Assembly: GCA_020627655.1 (NCBI GenBank)
Contig: JAHDGM010000008.1
Coordinates: forward strand, 1-64,000
From: Hellea sp.
GTDB lineage: Bacteria > Pseudomonadota > Alphaproteobacteria > Caulobacterales > Maricaulaceae
Direction: 5' to 3'
DNA: 64,000 bases
Shown here: piece after piece, positions 46,672 through 56,354 of the stretch
Numbering within the stretch: the first letter of the stretch is position 1
Layout: each line of letters opens with the position of its first letter
The notes under the pieces: model-generated
Database searches by the model: none
Seen by the model: only the letters and a program-made list of their open reading frames with translations
What the model was told of the DNA's origin: nothing
Position numbers and translations under genes: made by a program

Positions 46672-47334
46672 CTAGTCTTTCGGACAAGGCTGCCCGCCTA
46701 CGCCCCAGATAGTCATATCATCCACATGTTGCTGAAGGCTAAAGGGCGCGGCTTCGCGATCTCCGCTGGGACTCCACCCCCAAAGAACTGGACCGCGATG
46801 TCCGGCGTCCATGACTAAATGTTCTGCGAGGCCCATCCAATCCCGGCCGCCATTACGTGCAGGGTCTTTGAGCTGCTCGCAAATTTCATTTGGAGATTTT
46901 CCAAACCATTCAAATTCAACGGGCGCTAATTGCCAGTCAATTCCGAAATGGGGCGGGCTATGCGGCGCGCTATCAAGATCAGGCGTAGTCTGGTGACAGG
47001 TGGAGCAGGGCATGGTTTCCGCGCCAATTCGGCTATCATCCGCATTGACGTTCATCCCGTGGTAACGCCAGTTTTGACCGGGCGGGAAGGGGGCATAGGA
47101 TGGTCCTGACCAACGGGGGCGATTATCTTCGCCGACGTGACAGTTTGCACAGCGCGGATGGCTTGCGACCTCATATATTCTCGCAAAAGCCTCAAGCGCC
47201 TGAGCTTCGGTAACTGTGCCTTTGGCCGGGGGATTAATGTCAGCGATAGGTCCAGTAGAATTTTCCGCTGCGAGTGTTAATCCGCTTACAAGACAAAGAG
47301 CTGAAATGAAGGTTATGGATTTCTGAAATTTCAT
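46672..47334 (-). CDS. Exported dihaem cytochrome c-like protein of the Ior cluster
   Basis: The 220-residue protein has a signal peptide (residues 1-22, ending LTLAAEN) and two haem-c CxxCH motifs: CANCH and CSTCH. It is therefore a periplasmic dihaem-type protein. It lies 9 bp after iorB, so it is the probable electron acceptor for the exported molybdenum hydroxylase, as in other Ior-type operons that include a cytochrome c subunit. The length fits a single dihaem domain. The remaining region (GGRDWMGLAEHLVMDAGHRG) has a family-like look I cannot name. Confidence 0.85.
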   Translation of the reverse strand: MKFQKSITFISALCLVSGLTLAAENSTGPIADINPPAKGTVTEAQALEAFARIYEVASHPRCANCHVGEDNRPRWSGPSYAPFPPGQNWRYHGMNVNADDSRIGAETMPCSTCHQTTPDLDSAPHSPPHFGIDWQLAPVEFEWFGKSPNEICEQLKDPARNGGRDWMGLAEHLVMDAGHRGPVLWGWSPSGDREAAPFSLQQHVDDMTIWGVGGQPCPKD

Positions 47335-47343
47335 CTTATTAGT

Positions 47344-49587
47344 CTATGCAAATGCTACAAATTTATTGAGCGGTAATTCGCGATACCGCTCTCCGGTCAG
47401 CGCGAAAATAGCGTTAGCTAAGGCCGGGGCTGCAGGCGGCGTTCCCGGTTCTCCGATGCCGCGAATATGTTTTCCGTTTTCCAGAATCTCAACTTCGACC
47501 TTGGGGGCTTGGTAGAGTCGCAGGCTGTCATAATCATGGAAATTGGTTTGGTTGATCTTTCCATCTTTAACATCGATCTCACCCATTATGGCTGCGGCGA
47601 GACCAAAATTAAGTCCGCCAAATACCTGAGCTTCAATATTGCGAGGATCCAGAGCCGTTCCAACATCGACTGCGGCCCAGGCATTGATAATTTTAATGCC
47701 GTCATTTGTTTGTTTGATCTCGATAACCTCGGCGGTTGGGACGGCAAAGCCAAGTACAAAGGCGCAGCCTAGGGCATGTCCTTCGGGCCTTTGCCGATCC
47801 CACCCTGACATGTCTTTAACGGTTTCAAGAACTGTTTTGCAGACATCATTGTTCATCATCTCGAGCCTAAAATCCATTGGATCACGGCCAGCTGCGTGCG
47901 CCATTTCGTCAATCATGCTTTCTTGAAAAAAGGCGTTTTGGGTGCCGCCCACAGAGCGCCAGGCACCTACGGGTAATAATTTGCGCGCGCGCCATGCTGT
48001 GGTCCGATAATTTGGAATGGCATAGGGTTGGTCCCAAATCGTCATGGCATTTGTGATGTCGCCGCCTGGAAGATCAGGCCCACCGCGTTCGGCTCCTGAT
48101 TCTAAAATAGATGGGCAGGCCACATTAAGGTCGAAGGCATGGATATTCCCGTCTTTTACAGATCCCCGGAAACGACCCATGGCGATCGGCCTATAATAAT
48201 CATGGGTCATATCTTCTTCCCGTGACCACATAATTTGAACCGGAGTGTCTTTCATGGCCATAGCCGCGCGGACAGCATATTCGCTAAAATCGACTTCAGA
48301 TTTTCGTCCAAACCCGCCGCCCATAAACTGGGTGTGAATATGTACCTGATCCTGGGAAAGGCCAGAGACTTCCATGGCGTGAGCTTTCAGATCTCCCGGA
48401 GCTTGATTGCCTGCCCAAACATCCAGACGACCATCTTGATACATAGCTGTAGCGTTGACAGGTTCCATACAGGCATGAGCCAGGTAAGGAACTTTATATT
48501 CAGCCGATAAAACCTCGGCACCCTCAAGGGCCGTATCAACATTACCGATATCGCGATTTCGGCTATCGTAAGAGGCATTATCAAAAGCTGCTCCTACAGC
48601 TGCATAATGCTCAGCCATTGTATCGGGATAGTCGGCTTTACCCCAGTCACAATCAATAAGATTAGCGGCTTTAAAAGCCGTCCAGGTATTATCAGCAATA
48701 ATGATTACGCCGTGATCTGTGGCAATAACTTTATCGACGCCTTTCATGGCCAGGGCTTTGTCAGCGTTATAGCTTTTTAAGGCGCCGCCCAAGTGCGGGT
48801 TCATTTTGACAGTACCGAATTTCATGCCTTCAAACCGCAGGTCGGGTGCAAAATTGGCTGTGCCCGTGACCTTGGTTTTCATATCTAGTCGCGGCATGGA
48901 TTTACCCAGATATTTCCATTCTGAGGGTGGGCGCAGGGAAATATTCTTGGGCATTTTCAGGGCCGCTGCATCAGCGGCTAAATCTCCATAAGGAATCTCT
49001 TCTCTGTCTGGCGTTATGACTTTACCGTTTACGGTCATGAACTGAGATGCCTTAAGCCCCAGTTTCTTTGCCGCGGCGTTTTTAAGCATTTCGCGGGCGG
49101 TAGCGCCAGCAACGCGAAGCTTCACAAAACCATCAGCGGCGGCAGAAGATCCGCCTGTGACCTGCATAGCCATAACTTTGGCCGCAATAGGCGCAATTTT
49201 TTCGCGCATGAAGTTAGCCTGCCCGCTATGATCCAGTGAGGAAATAGGCAGACCTTCTTCGATAACAGCGGCGTTATAATATGCTTTGCCGGGCGGGCCG
49301 TGGGCGATCTTTACATCATCCCAGGCGACGTCAAGCTCTTCAGCAATCAGAGCTGCCCATGTGCTTTGTACGCCTTGGCCCATTTCGCCTTTGGGTGTTA
49401 TAAGGGTTACGCCGTCCTGGTTGATTAATACGTAATTTGTGAGGGTAAACTCACCGTCTTCTAAAGTATCGAGTAATGGGTTGGGATAGGGTTTTTTGAT
49501 TGTGTGGACGCCAAAAGCCGCGCCCCCAGCGAGCGCGACGCTGCCGACGAGAAATGTACGGCGAGCAATTGTTCGTGCAGCGCCCAT
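47344..49587 (-). CDS. iorB: Molybdenum hydroxylase large subunit (isoquinoline 1-oxidoreductase beta-like)
   Basis: The 747-residue xanthine-oxidase-family large subunit has a Tat signal (IARRTFLVGSVALAGGAAFG). Mo-binding blocks include GEMGQGVQSTWAALIAEELD, QFMGGGFGRKSEVDFSEYAV and the C-terminal catalytic Glu in RGIGEPGTPPAAPALANAI. IorB-type members lack the FAD subunit and pass electrons to [2Fe-2S] IorA and then a cytochrome. The substrate (an N-heterocycle or aldehyde) cannot be assigned. It shares one base with iorA. Confidence 0.9.
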   Translation of the reverse strand: MGAARTIARRTFLVGSVALAGGAAFGVHTIKKPYPNPLLDTLEDGEFTLTNYVLINQDGVTLITPKGEMGQGVQSTWAALIAEELDVAWDDVKIAHGPPGKAYYNAAVIEEGLPISSLDHSGQANFMREKIAPIAAKVMAMQVTGGSSAAADGFVKLRVAGATAREMLKNAAAKKLGLKASQFMTVNGKVITPDREEIPYGDLAADAAALKMPKNISLRPPSEWKYLGKSMPRLDMKTKVTGTANFAPDLRFEGMKFGTVKMNPHLGGALKSYNADKALAMKGVDKVIATDHGVIIIADNTWTAFKAANLIDCDWGKADYPDTMAEHYAAVGAAFDNASYDSRNRDIGNVDTALEGAEVLSAEYKVPYLAHACMEPVNATAMYQDGRLDVWAGNQAPGDLKAHAMEVSGLSQDQVHIHTQFMGGGFGRKSEVDFSEYAVRAAMAMKDTPVQIMWSREEDMTHDYYRPIAMGRFRGSVKDGNIHAFDLNVACPSILESGAERGGPDLPGGDITNAMTIWDQPYAIPNYRTTAWRARKLLPVGAWRSVGGTQNAFFQESMIDEMAHAAGRDPMDFRLEMMNNDVCKTVLETVKDMSGWDRQRPEGHALGCAFVLGFAVPTAEVIEIKQTNDGIKIINAWAAVDVGTALDPRNIEAQVFGGLNFGLAAAIMGEIDVKDGKINQTNFHDYDSLRLYQAPKVEVEILENGKHIRGIGEPGTPPAAPALANAIFALTGERYRELPLNKFVAFA

Positions 49588-50045
49588 TACGCACCTCCCA
49601 TCTTAGCAGCAGCCGTTTTCACAGCTGCGCGAATACGAGGATAGGTACCGCAGCGGCAAAGGTTTGCGCTCATGGCCTGATCTATGGTCTCGTCAGAGGG
49701 ATTTGGATTGCGTGCCAGCAAGGAGGCAGCGGACATAATCTGTCCCGGCTGACAATAGCCGCATTGTGCCACTTGATGTTCTTTCCAGGCGGATTGCACG
49801 GCGTGCATGGCTTCCGGGGAACCAAGACCTTCAATAGTCGTGACTTCGCCATTCACTTCACTTGCGCGAATTGAACAAGACCGAACGGCCTGGCCGTCGA
49901 TGTGAACCGTACAGGCACCGCACATGGCTATACCGCAGCCATATTTAGGCCCAGTAATATTAAGTTTGTCGCGAAGCGCCCATAATAGAGGCATGTCCTC
50001 ATCAATGTCTAAATTATGAGCTTGCCCATTAACAGAAAGTTCCAC
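49587..50045 (-). CDS. iorA: Molybdenum hydroxylase [2Fe-2S] subunit (isoquinoline 1-oxidoreductase alpha-like)
   Basis: The small subunit has two [2Fe-2S] clusters: plant-type [15 protein letters not shown] and the second [10 protein letters not shown] / [11 protein letters not shown] start at GTG 50045 ([10 protein letters not shown]) because AAGGAG lies 6 bases before it; this gives 152 residues, the usual IorA length. The track's ATG adds eight non-conserved residues over the Shine-Dalgarno. No signal peptide is seen, so it is presumably co-exported with Tat-bearing IorB. It leads the molybdenum cluster. Confidence 0.92.
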   Translation of the reverse strand: MELSVNGQAHNLDIDEDMPLLWALRDKLNITGPKYGCGIAMCGACTVHIDGQAVRSCSIRASEVNGEVTTIEGLGSPEAMHAVQSAWKEHQVAQCGYCQPGQIMSAASLLARNPNPSDETIDQAMSANLCRCGTYPRIRAAVKTAAAKMGGA

Positions 50046-50138
50046 AGTGTTCTCCTTTAACGGGAGCATAGCGGAAAAGCTTCGTCAGGCAAAACACATA
50101 AGTGATAAACCGTCTTGTCAAAAATGAATGGGAGAAAC

Positions 50139-50444
50139 TTACCCAAGAACTGGGAAAAGTTTTTGCATCAAGACAAAGCCGCTAAACCATTGCAGGCCAA
50201 AGAAGACAATCAGTGGAGAAAAATCAAGTCCGCCAAGAGGGGGTATGATTTTGCGAATTGGATCAAGAGTGAAACTGGCGGCGCGTTCTAGGACTAAATA
50301 TATCTGACGCACATTTTGATTGCGCATATTAATAACGCCAAAGCTGATGAGCCAGCCCATAATCACATAGACGAATATAATGAAAATATAGGCGCTGATA
50401 ACTGGCACGAGGAAATAATAAATAATCGATTGTGCAAATGACAT
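50139..50444 (-). CDS. YggT family membrane protein
   Basis: The 101-residue protein has two transmembrane helices and the YggT pattern FVYVIMGWLISFGVINMRN, LDPIRKIIPPLGGLDFSPLIVFF. The family's function is not well defined, though relatives are tied to cell division/osmotic phenotypes in some bacteria. It is upstream of iorA on the same strand with a gap of about 94 bp, so its link to the Mo cluster is unclear. Confidence 0.9.
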   Translation of the reverse strand: MSFAQSIIYYFLVPVISAYIFIIFVYVIMGWLISFGVINMRNQNVRQIYLVLERAASFTLDPIRKIIPPLGGLDFSPLIVFFGLQWFSGFVLMQKLFPVLG

Positions 50445-50554
50445 GCCGTTTGGCTCCTGTTGTTTAGGCGTATGTAAGGACAGTGCTTTGGAAAATCCAG
50501 TTTAAATATGAGCAAAGCTTGACGATTTATAGGCTTCGCCCCACATGAGGCGTT

Positions 50555-52378
50555 ATGCGTCCCTTAGAAACATCTGAAAAACTTCCTGAAGAGAGTCTGA
50601 TATATCAGTTGAAGAGCTTTTTTCGGCTCTGGCCCTATCTCTGGCCAAAAGATAAGCCGGGTTTTAAAGTCCGGACATTTTTGGCGCTTATCCTGACAAT
50701 TGCAGGACAATTTATATTGGTCGGCGCGCCGTTTTTTTTAGGCCGGAGTGTGGACGCCGTGGAAAATGCGAGCGGTATCACTTCAGTCTTTTCGTCATCC
50801 GGTCTTTTTATCACGGCATTGATATTAGGGTATGGTGGCCTGAGATTTGTGTCGGTACTTATAAGCGAAGCTAGGGAGTATTTATTCACTCCTGTCGGAC
50901 AATATGCGCAGCGTTCTGTAGCCACGGCAACTTTTGCGCATTTGCATAAATTATCCCTCCGTTATCATTTGGAGAAACGCACGGGCGGTCTGTCCCGGAT
51001 GATTGAACGGGGCATACGTTCCATTGATTTTTTGTTCCGTTTTTTGCTCTTTAATATCGGCCCGACATTATTGCAGCTGGCTATTGCGGGCGCAGCTTTC
51101 TGGTTGGCTTATTCGTTTGAGTTCGCGCTTATCGCAGTTGCGACCGTGCTTTTATATATCTGGTTTACAGTGGTCACCACAGAGTGGCGGCTCAAATTTC
51201 GCCGGACTATGAATGCCAAGGATACAGACGCCAATGCCAAAGCAATTGATAGTCTTTTAAATTACGAAACTGTGAAATATTTCTCTGCCGAAGGCTTTGA
51301 AACATCCCGTTATGACGCGGCGATGGAGGGCTATCAGCAGGCGGCTATTAAGTCCCGGACGTCGCTGGCAACCGTTAATATCGGCCAAAGCTTTCTGATG
51401 AATGCTGGCTTGATCGGTATGATGTTATTGGCGGCCCAGTTTATCCTGGGCGGAAAAATGAGTATTGGAGCCATGACAACCATTACGCTGGTCATGATGC
51501 AGGTTTATCGCCCGCTTAATATTTTGGGCTTTGCCTATCGAGAAATTAAACAAGCTTTGACCGATATGGAAAAAATGTTTGCGCTTTTAGATGTGGAGCC
51601 GGAAGTCAAAGATCGGACTGATGCTAAAGACATTGTGGATGCAAAAGGCGCGATCCGCTTTGAAAATGTTGACTTCCGATATGAAGCCGAACGTCCCATA
51701 CTCAAAAATGTATCCTTTAATATAAATCCAGGCGAAACAGTTGCTGTTGTTGGCCCGACGGGTGCTGGAAAGTCTACATTGTCGCGTATTCTATTTAGGT
51801 TTTACGATATTGAAAGCGGTGCGGTGACTGTGGACGGCCAAAACATACAGGACATCACGCAGGATTCACTACGAAAAATCACGGGTATTGTCCCGCAAGA
51901 TACTGTGCTTTTTAATGATACCATTGGCTATAATATCGCCTATGCAAATCCCAAGGCAAATCAAGCTGAAATCGAAGCCGTCGCGAAGGCTGCACAAATT
52001 CACGATTTTATCCAAGGATTGCCTGAGGGATATAAAACTAAAGTCGGGGAACGGGGCTTGAAGCTTTCGGGCGGCGAGAAGCAACGTGTTGCGATTGCCA
52101 GGGCGCTTTTAAAAGATCCCGCAATTCTGATTTTAGATGAAGCAACTTCGGCCCTCGACAGCGTCACCGAACATTCTATTCAGGATGCTTTGGATATGGC
52201 CGCCAAAGATCGCACGACTCTGGTGATTGCACACCGCCTGTCAACGATTGTCAATGCGGATAAAATCATTGTGCTTCGAGATGGGGCGGTGGCCGAAATT
52301 GGAACCCACGCAGAATTACTATCCAAAAACGGTCTTTATACCGAGCTTTGGGCGCAGCAGGAATTAGAGGCCCAGTAG
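50555..52378 (+). CDS. ATM1-type ABC exporter (heavy-metal/glutathione-related)
   Basis: The 607-residue half-transporter has an N-terminal transmembrane domain (about residues 25-330) and a C-terminal ATPase. Walker A is GPTGAGKST, signature LSGGEKQRVAIARALLK and Walker B AILILDEATSALD, with the H-loop in VIAHRLSTI. The pattern NYETVKYFSAEGFETSRYD is distinctive for the ATM1/HMT1 group, which exports glutathione-linked sulfur or metal conjugates. It works as a homodimer in the inner membrane. The exact cargo is unproven. It is divergent from yggT. Confidence 0.93.
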   Translation: MRPLETSEKLPEESLIYQLKSFFRLWPYLWPKDKPGFKVRTFLALILTIAGQFILVGAPFFLGRSVDAVENASGITSVFSSSGLFITALILGYGGLRFVSVLISEAREYLFTPVGQYAQRSVATATFAHLHKLSLRYHLEKRTGGLSRMIERGIRSIDFLFRFLLFNIGPTLLQLAIAGAAFWLAYSFEFALIAVATVLLYIWFTVVTTEWRLKFRRTMNAKDTDANAKAIDSLLNYETVKYFSAEGFETSRYDAAMEGYQQAAIKSRTSLATVNIGQSFLMNAGLIGMMLLAAQFILGGKMSIGAMTTITLVMMQVYRPLNILGFAYREIKQALTDMEKMFALLDVEPEVKDRTDAKDIVDAKGAIRFENVDFRYEAERPILKNVSFNINPGETVAVVGPTGAGKSTLSRILFRFYDIESGAVTVDGQNIQDITQDSLRKITGIVPQDTVLFNDTIGYNIAYANPKANQAEIEAVAKAAQIHDFIQGLPEGYKTKVGERGLKLSGGEKQRVAIARALLKDPAILILDEATSALDSVTEHSIQDALDMAAKDRTTLVIAHRLSTIVNADKIIVLRDGAVAEIGTHAELLSKNGLYTELWAQQELEAQ

Positions 52379-52379
52379 T

Positions 52380-52406
52380 AAAAAACCCGGTCTTAAAAAG
52401 ACCGGG
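52380..52406 (-). terminator. Intrinsic terminator of the TonB receptor gene
   Basis: On the minus strand CCCGGTCT, loop TTTTA and AGACCGGG make an 8-bp stem followed by TTTTTT. The T-run is only on the minus side, so it terminates the receptor gene ending at 52434. The ABC exporter ends just beyond it at 52378 and may use the stem weakly on the plus strand. Confidence 0.85.
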
Positions 52407-52433
52407 CATCCTCCCCTAGGATTAAAATATTAT

Positions 52434-54668
52434 CTAGTTGAAATTACCTGATAAAGCGACCCCAATGACGCGGGGTTCATTTACGAACCCTGTCAGATTG
52501 TTGAAATCAATAGCGCCTTTGAGATTTTCTTCATCGGTAATATTGCGGGCAAAGAGGGAAACCGTGTATTTGCCATCTGCTGCGCGGTATCCGACAGATG
52601 CTCCGCCTTCAAAATTACCTGATGTGGAAAATTCTTCGGCTTCATAAAGAAAGATATTAGTCTTTCCTTGCAGCGCCCAATCCGTATTGATGAAGAGCTC
52701 GCCATTACCCATTGGAGCTGTGTATTCAGCAAAGCCGTTAAGTGTTAAGTCCGGGGCATTAGGAAACGGATTACCGTCAATTAAAGCTTGTCCAAGATTA
52801 TTTTGTGGGTCGGTTGGTGTGCATAACCCTGAACCACAAACGGCTGTAGCCAGATCAGCATCTTGTATTTCCGTGTCTACATATCCAATGCCTGCTTGAA
52901 GCAACAGATTATCTGTCACTAAGAAGTCAAGATCTGCTTCAAAACCCATACCACGACCTTTATCAGCATTGATCACCTGATTAGTGTTGTTTTCGCCGCC
53001 AATGATAGAGAATTGCTGGTCATCTATTTCATAATAAAAAGCTGTCGCATTGAGCCGCATTCGATTATCCAGAAGCTCGCTTTTAAAGCCGGCCTCAAAA
53101 GACTGTATCGTTTCGGATGTGGCTACGGATTGTGGATCAACCAGCCCAAATTGAAATGCACTAAATGCTACGTCTCGTCCTTGAATGGTGGGTCCTCGAT
53201 ACCCCCGGGCAACACGTCCGTAAACATTGAAATCATCATTGACTTTGTAAAGGGCGCTCACATCCCAGCTTATATTGTCATCACTGATAGATGTTGGATT
53301 AACCGTTGGTCCTGGAGGAGGTTGAGGGGCTTCAAAATCACGATTATCTTCGGTGTATCTTAGGCCGCCTGTGAATGTTAACTGGTCAGACATGTCATAG
53401 CTGGCCTGGCCAAAAACGGCCCAGCTATCATTACTATGTGTCACAACGGTTTCAGGTGGGAATCCTGGTCCAACCGTGCGGACATCAAAACTGGTATCAA
53501 AAATATAGACCCCAGCCTGCCAATTCAGCGCCTCTTGATTATTGGAAGCCAGACGGAATTCCTGCGTGAACTGCTTCAGATCTTCAAGACGATCCTGAGT
53601 TTCTGCTGGAAAGGCGATTGTATCAGGCGTTAGCGGGTTCGGCGCACCTGCGTTGTTAAAAGAATTAGGTCCGACAAAACCTCCATCAATATCTCCAACA
53701 CTGGCGCTTTCACCCTTTTCGTAACCAGTGATACTGGTGAAGGTTAAGCCGCCAAGGTCATAGTTGATTTTTGCAGAATAACCGCTTGTGTCGGCTTCTT
53801 GTTCATTATCGGCTCCACCGTCGAAAAACACTGTGTCACGGTCGAAATCATTAATGAGTCCGCCTTCGCCTCTCTGGATAATATTAGCTCTGAAAAGAGC
53901 AGAAGTTCCATTATATTCCCGCATGTGGGCATTAAGCAAGATGTCCATATCTGCGTTAGGTGTAATCAGCATCTGCGCGCGTCCGGCAAATTCAGTAAAT
54001 TCCCCGAGGTCATCACCTGCCGTGTTTAAAACAGCATTGTCAACATAAGCGCTGCGAGAGCGGTGCAGAGCTGACAAACGTACAGCGACTTTGTCCTCAA
54101 CGATACCGCCACCCATGCCGCCTTCAGCATGAACAGTGTTAAAGGAGCCATAGCTAAGAGTGCCATTGGCGGAAAAATCTTGTGTGGGTTTGCGCGAGTC
54201 AAACTTAATAATGCCGGCGGGTGTATTACGTCCAAATAATGTGCCTTGTGGTCCGCGTAGTACTTCGACCTGCTCTGAGTCAAAGATAGGATTGCTTTTG
54301 AGAAGCACATTTTCCTGGACCACATCATCAATAATGATTGAGACAGGCTGTGATGCTGCAAGATCAAAGTCTACATTGCCCAGACCTCGTATATAAAAGC
54401 GCGGAGCTGTTCGCCCGTTTGAGCTTTCAGCGTAAACGCCAGGGACACGCGCTGCAATGGCCAGTATATCTTCCCCACCCAGCTGCAAAGCCTGAAATTC
54501 ATCACCTTCAATAGTTGATACAGAAATAGGAACGTCTTGAATATTTTCTGTGCGCTTTTGAGCCGTTACGATGATTTCATCTAGACTTGCATTTTGGGCT
54601 AGGGCAGGCGTAGCCAATAGTAATGGGGATACGAGTGCTGTGAAGACAGCAAGTTGGGATTTCAACAT
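52434..54668 (-). CDS. TonB-dependent outer-membrane receptor
   Basis: From ATG 54668 the protein is 744 residues with a signal peptide (MLKSQLAVFTALVSPLLL to ATPALAQN). A TonB-box-like stretch is DEIIVTAQKR, then a plug domain (ENIQDVPISVSTIEGDEF to RGPQGTLFGRNTPAGIIKF). A 22-strand barrel follows, with the C-terminal ISEITDEENLKG-type end ending in aromatic/asparagine residues. GGAG lies before the chosen ATG; the track extension is in the leader. The IQDVP plug type is common in sphingomonad/caulobacter-like receptors for plant-derived or fatty ligands. PadR lies immediately upstream. Confidence 0.93.
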   Translation of the reverse strand: MLKSQLAVFTALVSPLLLATPALAQNASLDEIIVTAQKRTENIQDVPISVSTIEGDEFQALQLGGEDILAIAARVPGVYAESSNGRTAPRFYIRGLGNVDFDLAASQPVSIIIDDVVQENVLLKSNPIFDSEQVEVLRGPQGTLFGRNTPAGIIKFDSRKPTQDFSANGTLSYGSFNTVHAEGGMGGGIVEDKVAVRLSALHRSRSAYVDNAVLNTAGDDLGEFTEFAGRAQMLITPNADMDILLNAHMREYNGTSALFRANIIQRGEGGLINDFDRDTVFFDGGADNEQEADTSGYSAKINYDLGGLTFTSITGYEKGESASVGDIDGGFVGPNSFNNAGAPNPLTPDTIAFPAETQDRLEDLKQFTQEFRLASNNQEALNWQAGVYIFDTSFDVRTVGPGFPPETVVTHSNDSWAVFGQASYDMSDQLTFTGGLRYTEDNRDFEAPQPPPGPTVNPTSISDDNISWDVSALYKVNDDFNVYGRVARGYRGPTIQGRDVAFSAFQFGLVDPQSVATSETIQSFEAGFKSELLDNRMRLNATAFYYEIDDQQFSIIGGENNTNQVINADKGRGMGFEADLDFLVTDNLLLQAGIGYVDTEIQDADLATAVCGSGLCTPTDPQNNLGQALIDGNPFPNAPDLTLNGFAEYTAPMGNGELFINTDWALQGKTNIFLYEAEEFSTSGNFEGGASVGYRAADGKYTVSLFARNITDEENLKGAIDFNNLTGFVNEPRVIGVALSGNFN

Positions 54669-54812
54669 AGGTTTCTCCGAGAGAAGAGTTGGGGATTGTG
54701 AGGGTTCAAAAGACTGAATCATGATGCAAAGTACAAAACTCATGCCTTCAAGTCGATAAACAATACGATCCTTTAATGGAAAAGTCATAAGTTATGATAT
54801 TTTTACCACACT

Positions 54813-55352
54813 CTATTCTGAGAGATTGCTGATTCTCATCATCAAGGTTTGCAATTCTTCAATTTGCCGTGCTTCATTTTTGATGCCCATTTCCAGAACA
54901 AAAAGTTTACCGGTCTGATTTTTATTCAAAGTTTTCCCGTCATAATGGCGTTCTTTGATTTTGTGAAACTGAGAGAGCTTGGTTTTATGCTGATCAATTC
55001 GCACAGTGAGCTGATCTTTCAGGGCATCAATATCCATATGTTCGAGCGCGTAAAACTTGGCCAGTAATTCATCTTTTAACGAAGGCATTCTGTTAGGTTT
55101 TTTAGACCAGTTCCTCAGCGCCGTCTGACCTTTTTTTGTAATTGTATGGACAATGCGGTTGGGCTTGCCGGATTGGCTGATTTCTTGGCTTTCAACCAGC
55201 CCTTTATCCCGTAACTTTCCAAGTTCGCGATAAATTTGCTGATGGGATGCCCGCCAAAAAAAACCAATAGAGGCGTCAAAGTTCTTTGCAAGATCATAAC
55301 CACTCATTGGGCGGTCAGTTAAACAGACTAATATCGCTTCCGCGAGGGCCAT
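54813..55352 (-). CDS. PadR family transcriptional regulator
   Basis: From ATG 55352 (MALAEAILVCLTDRPMSGYDL) the protein has 179 residues: a PadR winged helix with SGYDLAKNFDASIGFFWRASHQQIYRELGKL and a C-terminal coiled-coil-like dimerisation region. The track adds a 27-residue extension with no conservation. It lies upstream of the TonB receptor and divergent from the SDR/DUF1330/crotonase set, so both are candidate targets. PadR ligands are often phenolic or other aromatic compounds; none is shown here. Confidence 0.9.
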   Translation of the reverse strand: MALAEAILVCLTDRPMSGYDLAKNFDASIGFFWRASHQQIYRELGKLRDKGLVESQEISQSGKPNRIVHTITKKGQTALRNWSKKPNRMPSLKDELLAKFYALEHMDIDALKDQLTVRIDQHKTKLSQFHKIKERHYDGKTLNKNQTGKLFVLEMGIKNEARQIEELQTLMMRISNLSE

Positions 55353-55443
55353 TGAATATTCCTTTGTTTTTCCCGTTATTAAAGAGGTTAGGACTTGAGT
55401 TTCATTTAAGGATTGCACATAAGCGCCCAACAATAAAGATAAT

Positions 55444-55453
55444 CATGCGCATG
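55444..55453. promoter_or_regulatory. Short palindrome in the PadR/SDR intergenic region
   Basis: CATGCGCATG is a perfect 10-bp palindrome in the divergent 125-bp region between PadR and the SDR gene, about 25 bp before the SDR start. It may be a regulator site. The assignment to PadR is a guess. Confidence 0.3.
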
Positions 55454-55477
55454 TACCATATCTAGCAGGGGGAATGC

Positions 55478-56353
55478 ATGTCACTGAAAAATAAAACCAT
55501 CTTTATGTCCGGAGGTTCCCGGGGAATTGGTTTGGCAATTGCAAAGCGTGCAGCTCAGGATGGTGCAAATATCGTAATTGCAGCCAAGACTGCCGAACCC
55601 CATCCGAAATTGCCCGGAACGATTTACACTGCAGCTAAAGAAATTGAGGCTGCTGGCGGAAAAGCCATGCCGATTTTGTGTGATATCCGCGACGAAAATA
55701 TGGTGCAAGAAGCTATTGATGCTACGATAGATAATTTTGGCGATATTGATATTTGCGTCAATAATGCCAGTGCTATTGCTTTGACCGGGACTGCAGGAAC
55801 TGAAATGAGGCGCTATGATTTGATGAATCAGGTCAATGCCCGCGGAACTTTCCTGTTATCAAAATTATGTTTGCCGCATCTGAAAAAGTCGGAAAATCCC
55901 CATATCCTTAATTTGTCACCACCTTTAGATATGTCGCCTAAATGGTTTAAAAATCATGTGGCTTACACCATGGCAAAATATGGCATGAGTATGTGTACAT
56001 TGGGTATGAGCGAAGAGTTTAAACCTTTTGGTATCGGGGTGAATTCTCTATGGCCTCTAACAGCTATCGATACGGCTGCAGTCCGTAATGTCTTGGGCGG
56101 TGATTCAATGGCGAAAATCAGCCGAACACCGGAAATTTTGGCAGATGCGGCTCATGTGGTTTTGACAAAACCGGGTAAGGAATTTACGGGCAATTTCGTC
56201 ATTGATGAAGAAATTCTACGGGCTGAGGGCGTGACGGATTTCTCAAAATATGCGCCTGGATATGACGGCCCATTGGCGGGGGATTTCTTTGTGCCTGATG
56301 AAGTCTTTGATCGATTGCCTACAGATGTCATGCGGCACCCGGGTTACGAATAA
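55478..56353 (+). CDS. SDR family oxidoreductase (HSDL2-like)
   Basis: The 291-residue SDR has MSGGSRGIGLAIAKRAAQDG as cofactor motif and a distinctive AAKTAEPHPKLPGTIYTAA loop seen in HSDL2-type proteins. NNASAIALTGT and YTMAKYGMSM (Tyr and Lys catalytic) are also visible. The Ser of the triad is probably in LNLSPPLDM. Substrates of this subgroup are uncertain (possibly acyl or steroid-like). It is followed 1 bp later by a DUF1330 gene, starting a small catabolic-looking operon. Confidence 0.9.
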   Translation: MSLKNKTIFMSGGSRGIGLAIAKRAAQDGANIVIAAKTAEPHPKLPGTIYTAAKEIEAAGGKAMPILCDIRDENMVQEAIDATIDNFGDIDICVNNASAIALTGTAGTEMRRYDLMNQVNARGTFLLSKLCLPHLKKSENPHILNLSPPLDMSPKWFKNHVAYTMAKYGMSMCTLGMSEEFKPFGIGVNSLWPLTAIDTAAVRNVLGGDSMAKISRTPEILADAAHVVLTKPGKEFTGNFVIDEEILRAEGVTDFSKYAPGYDGPLAGDFFVPDEVFDRLPTDVMRHPGYE

Positions 56354-56354
56354 T

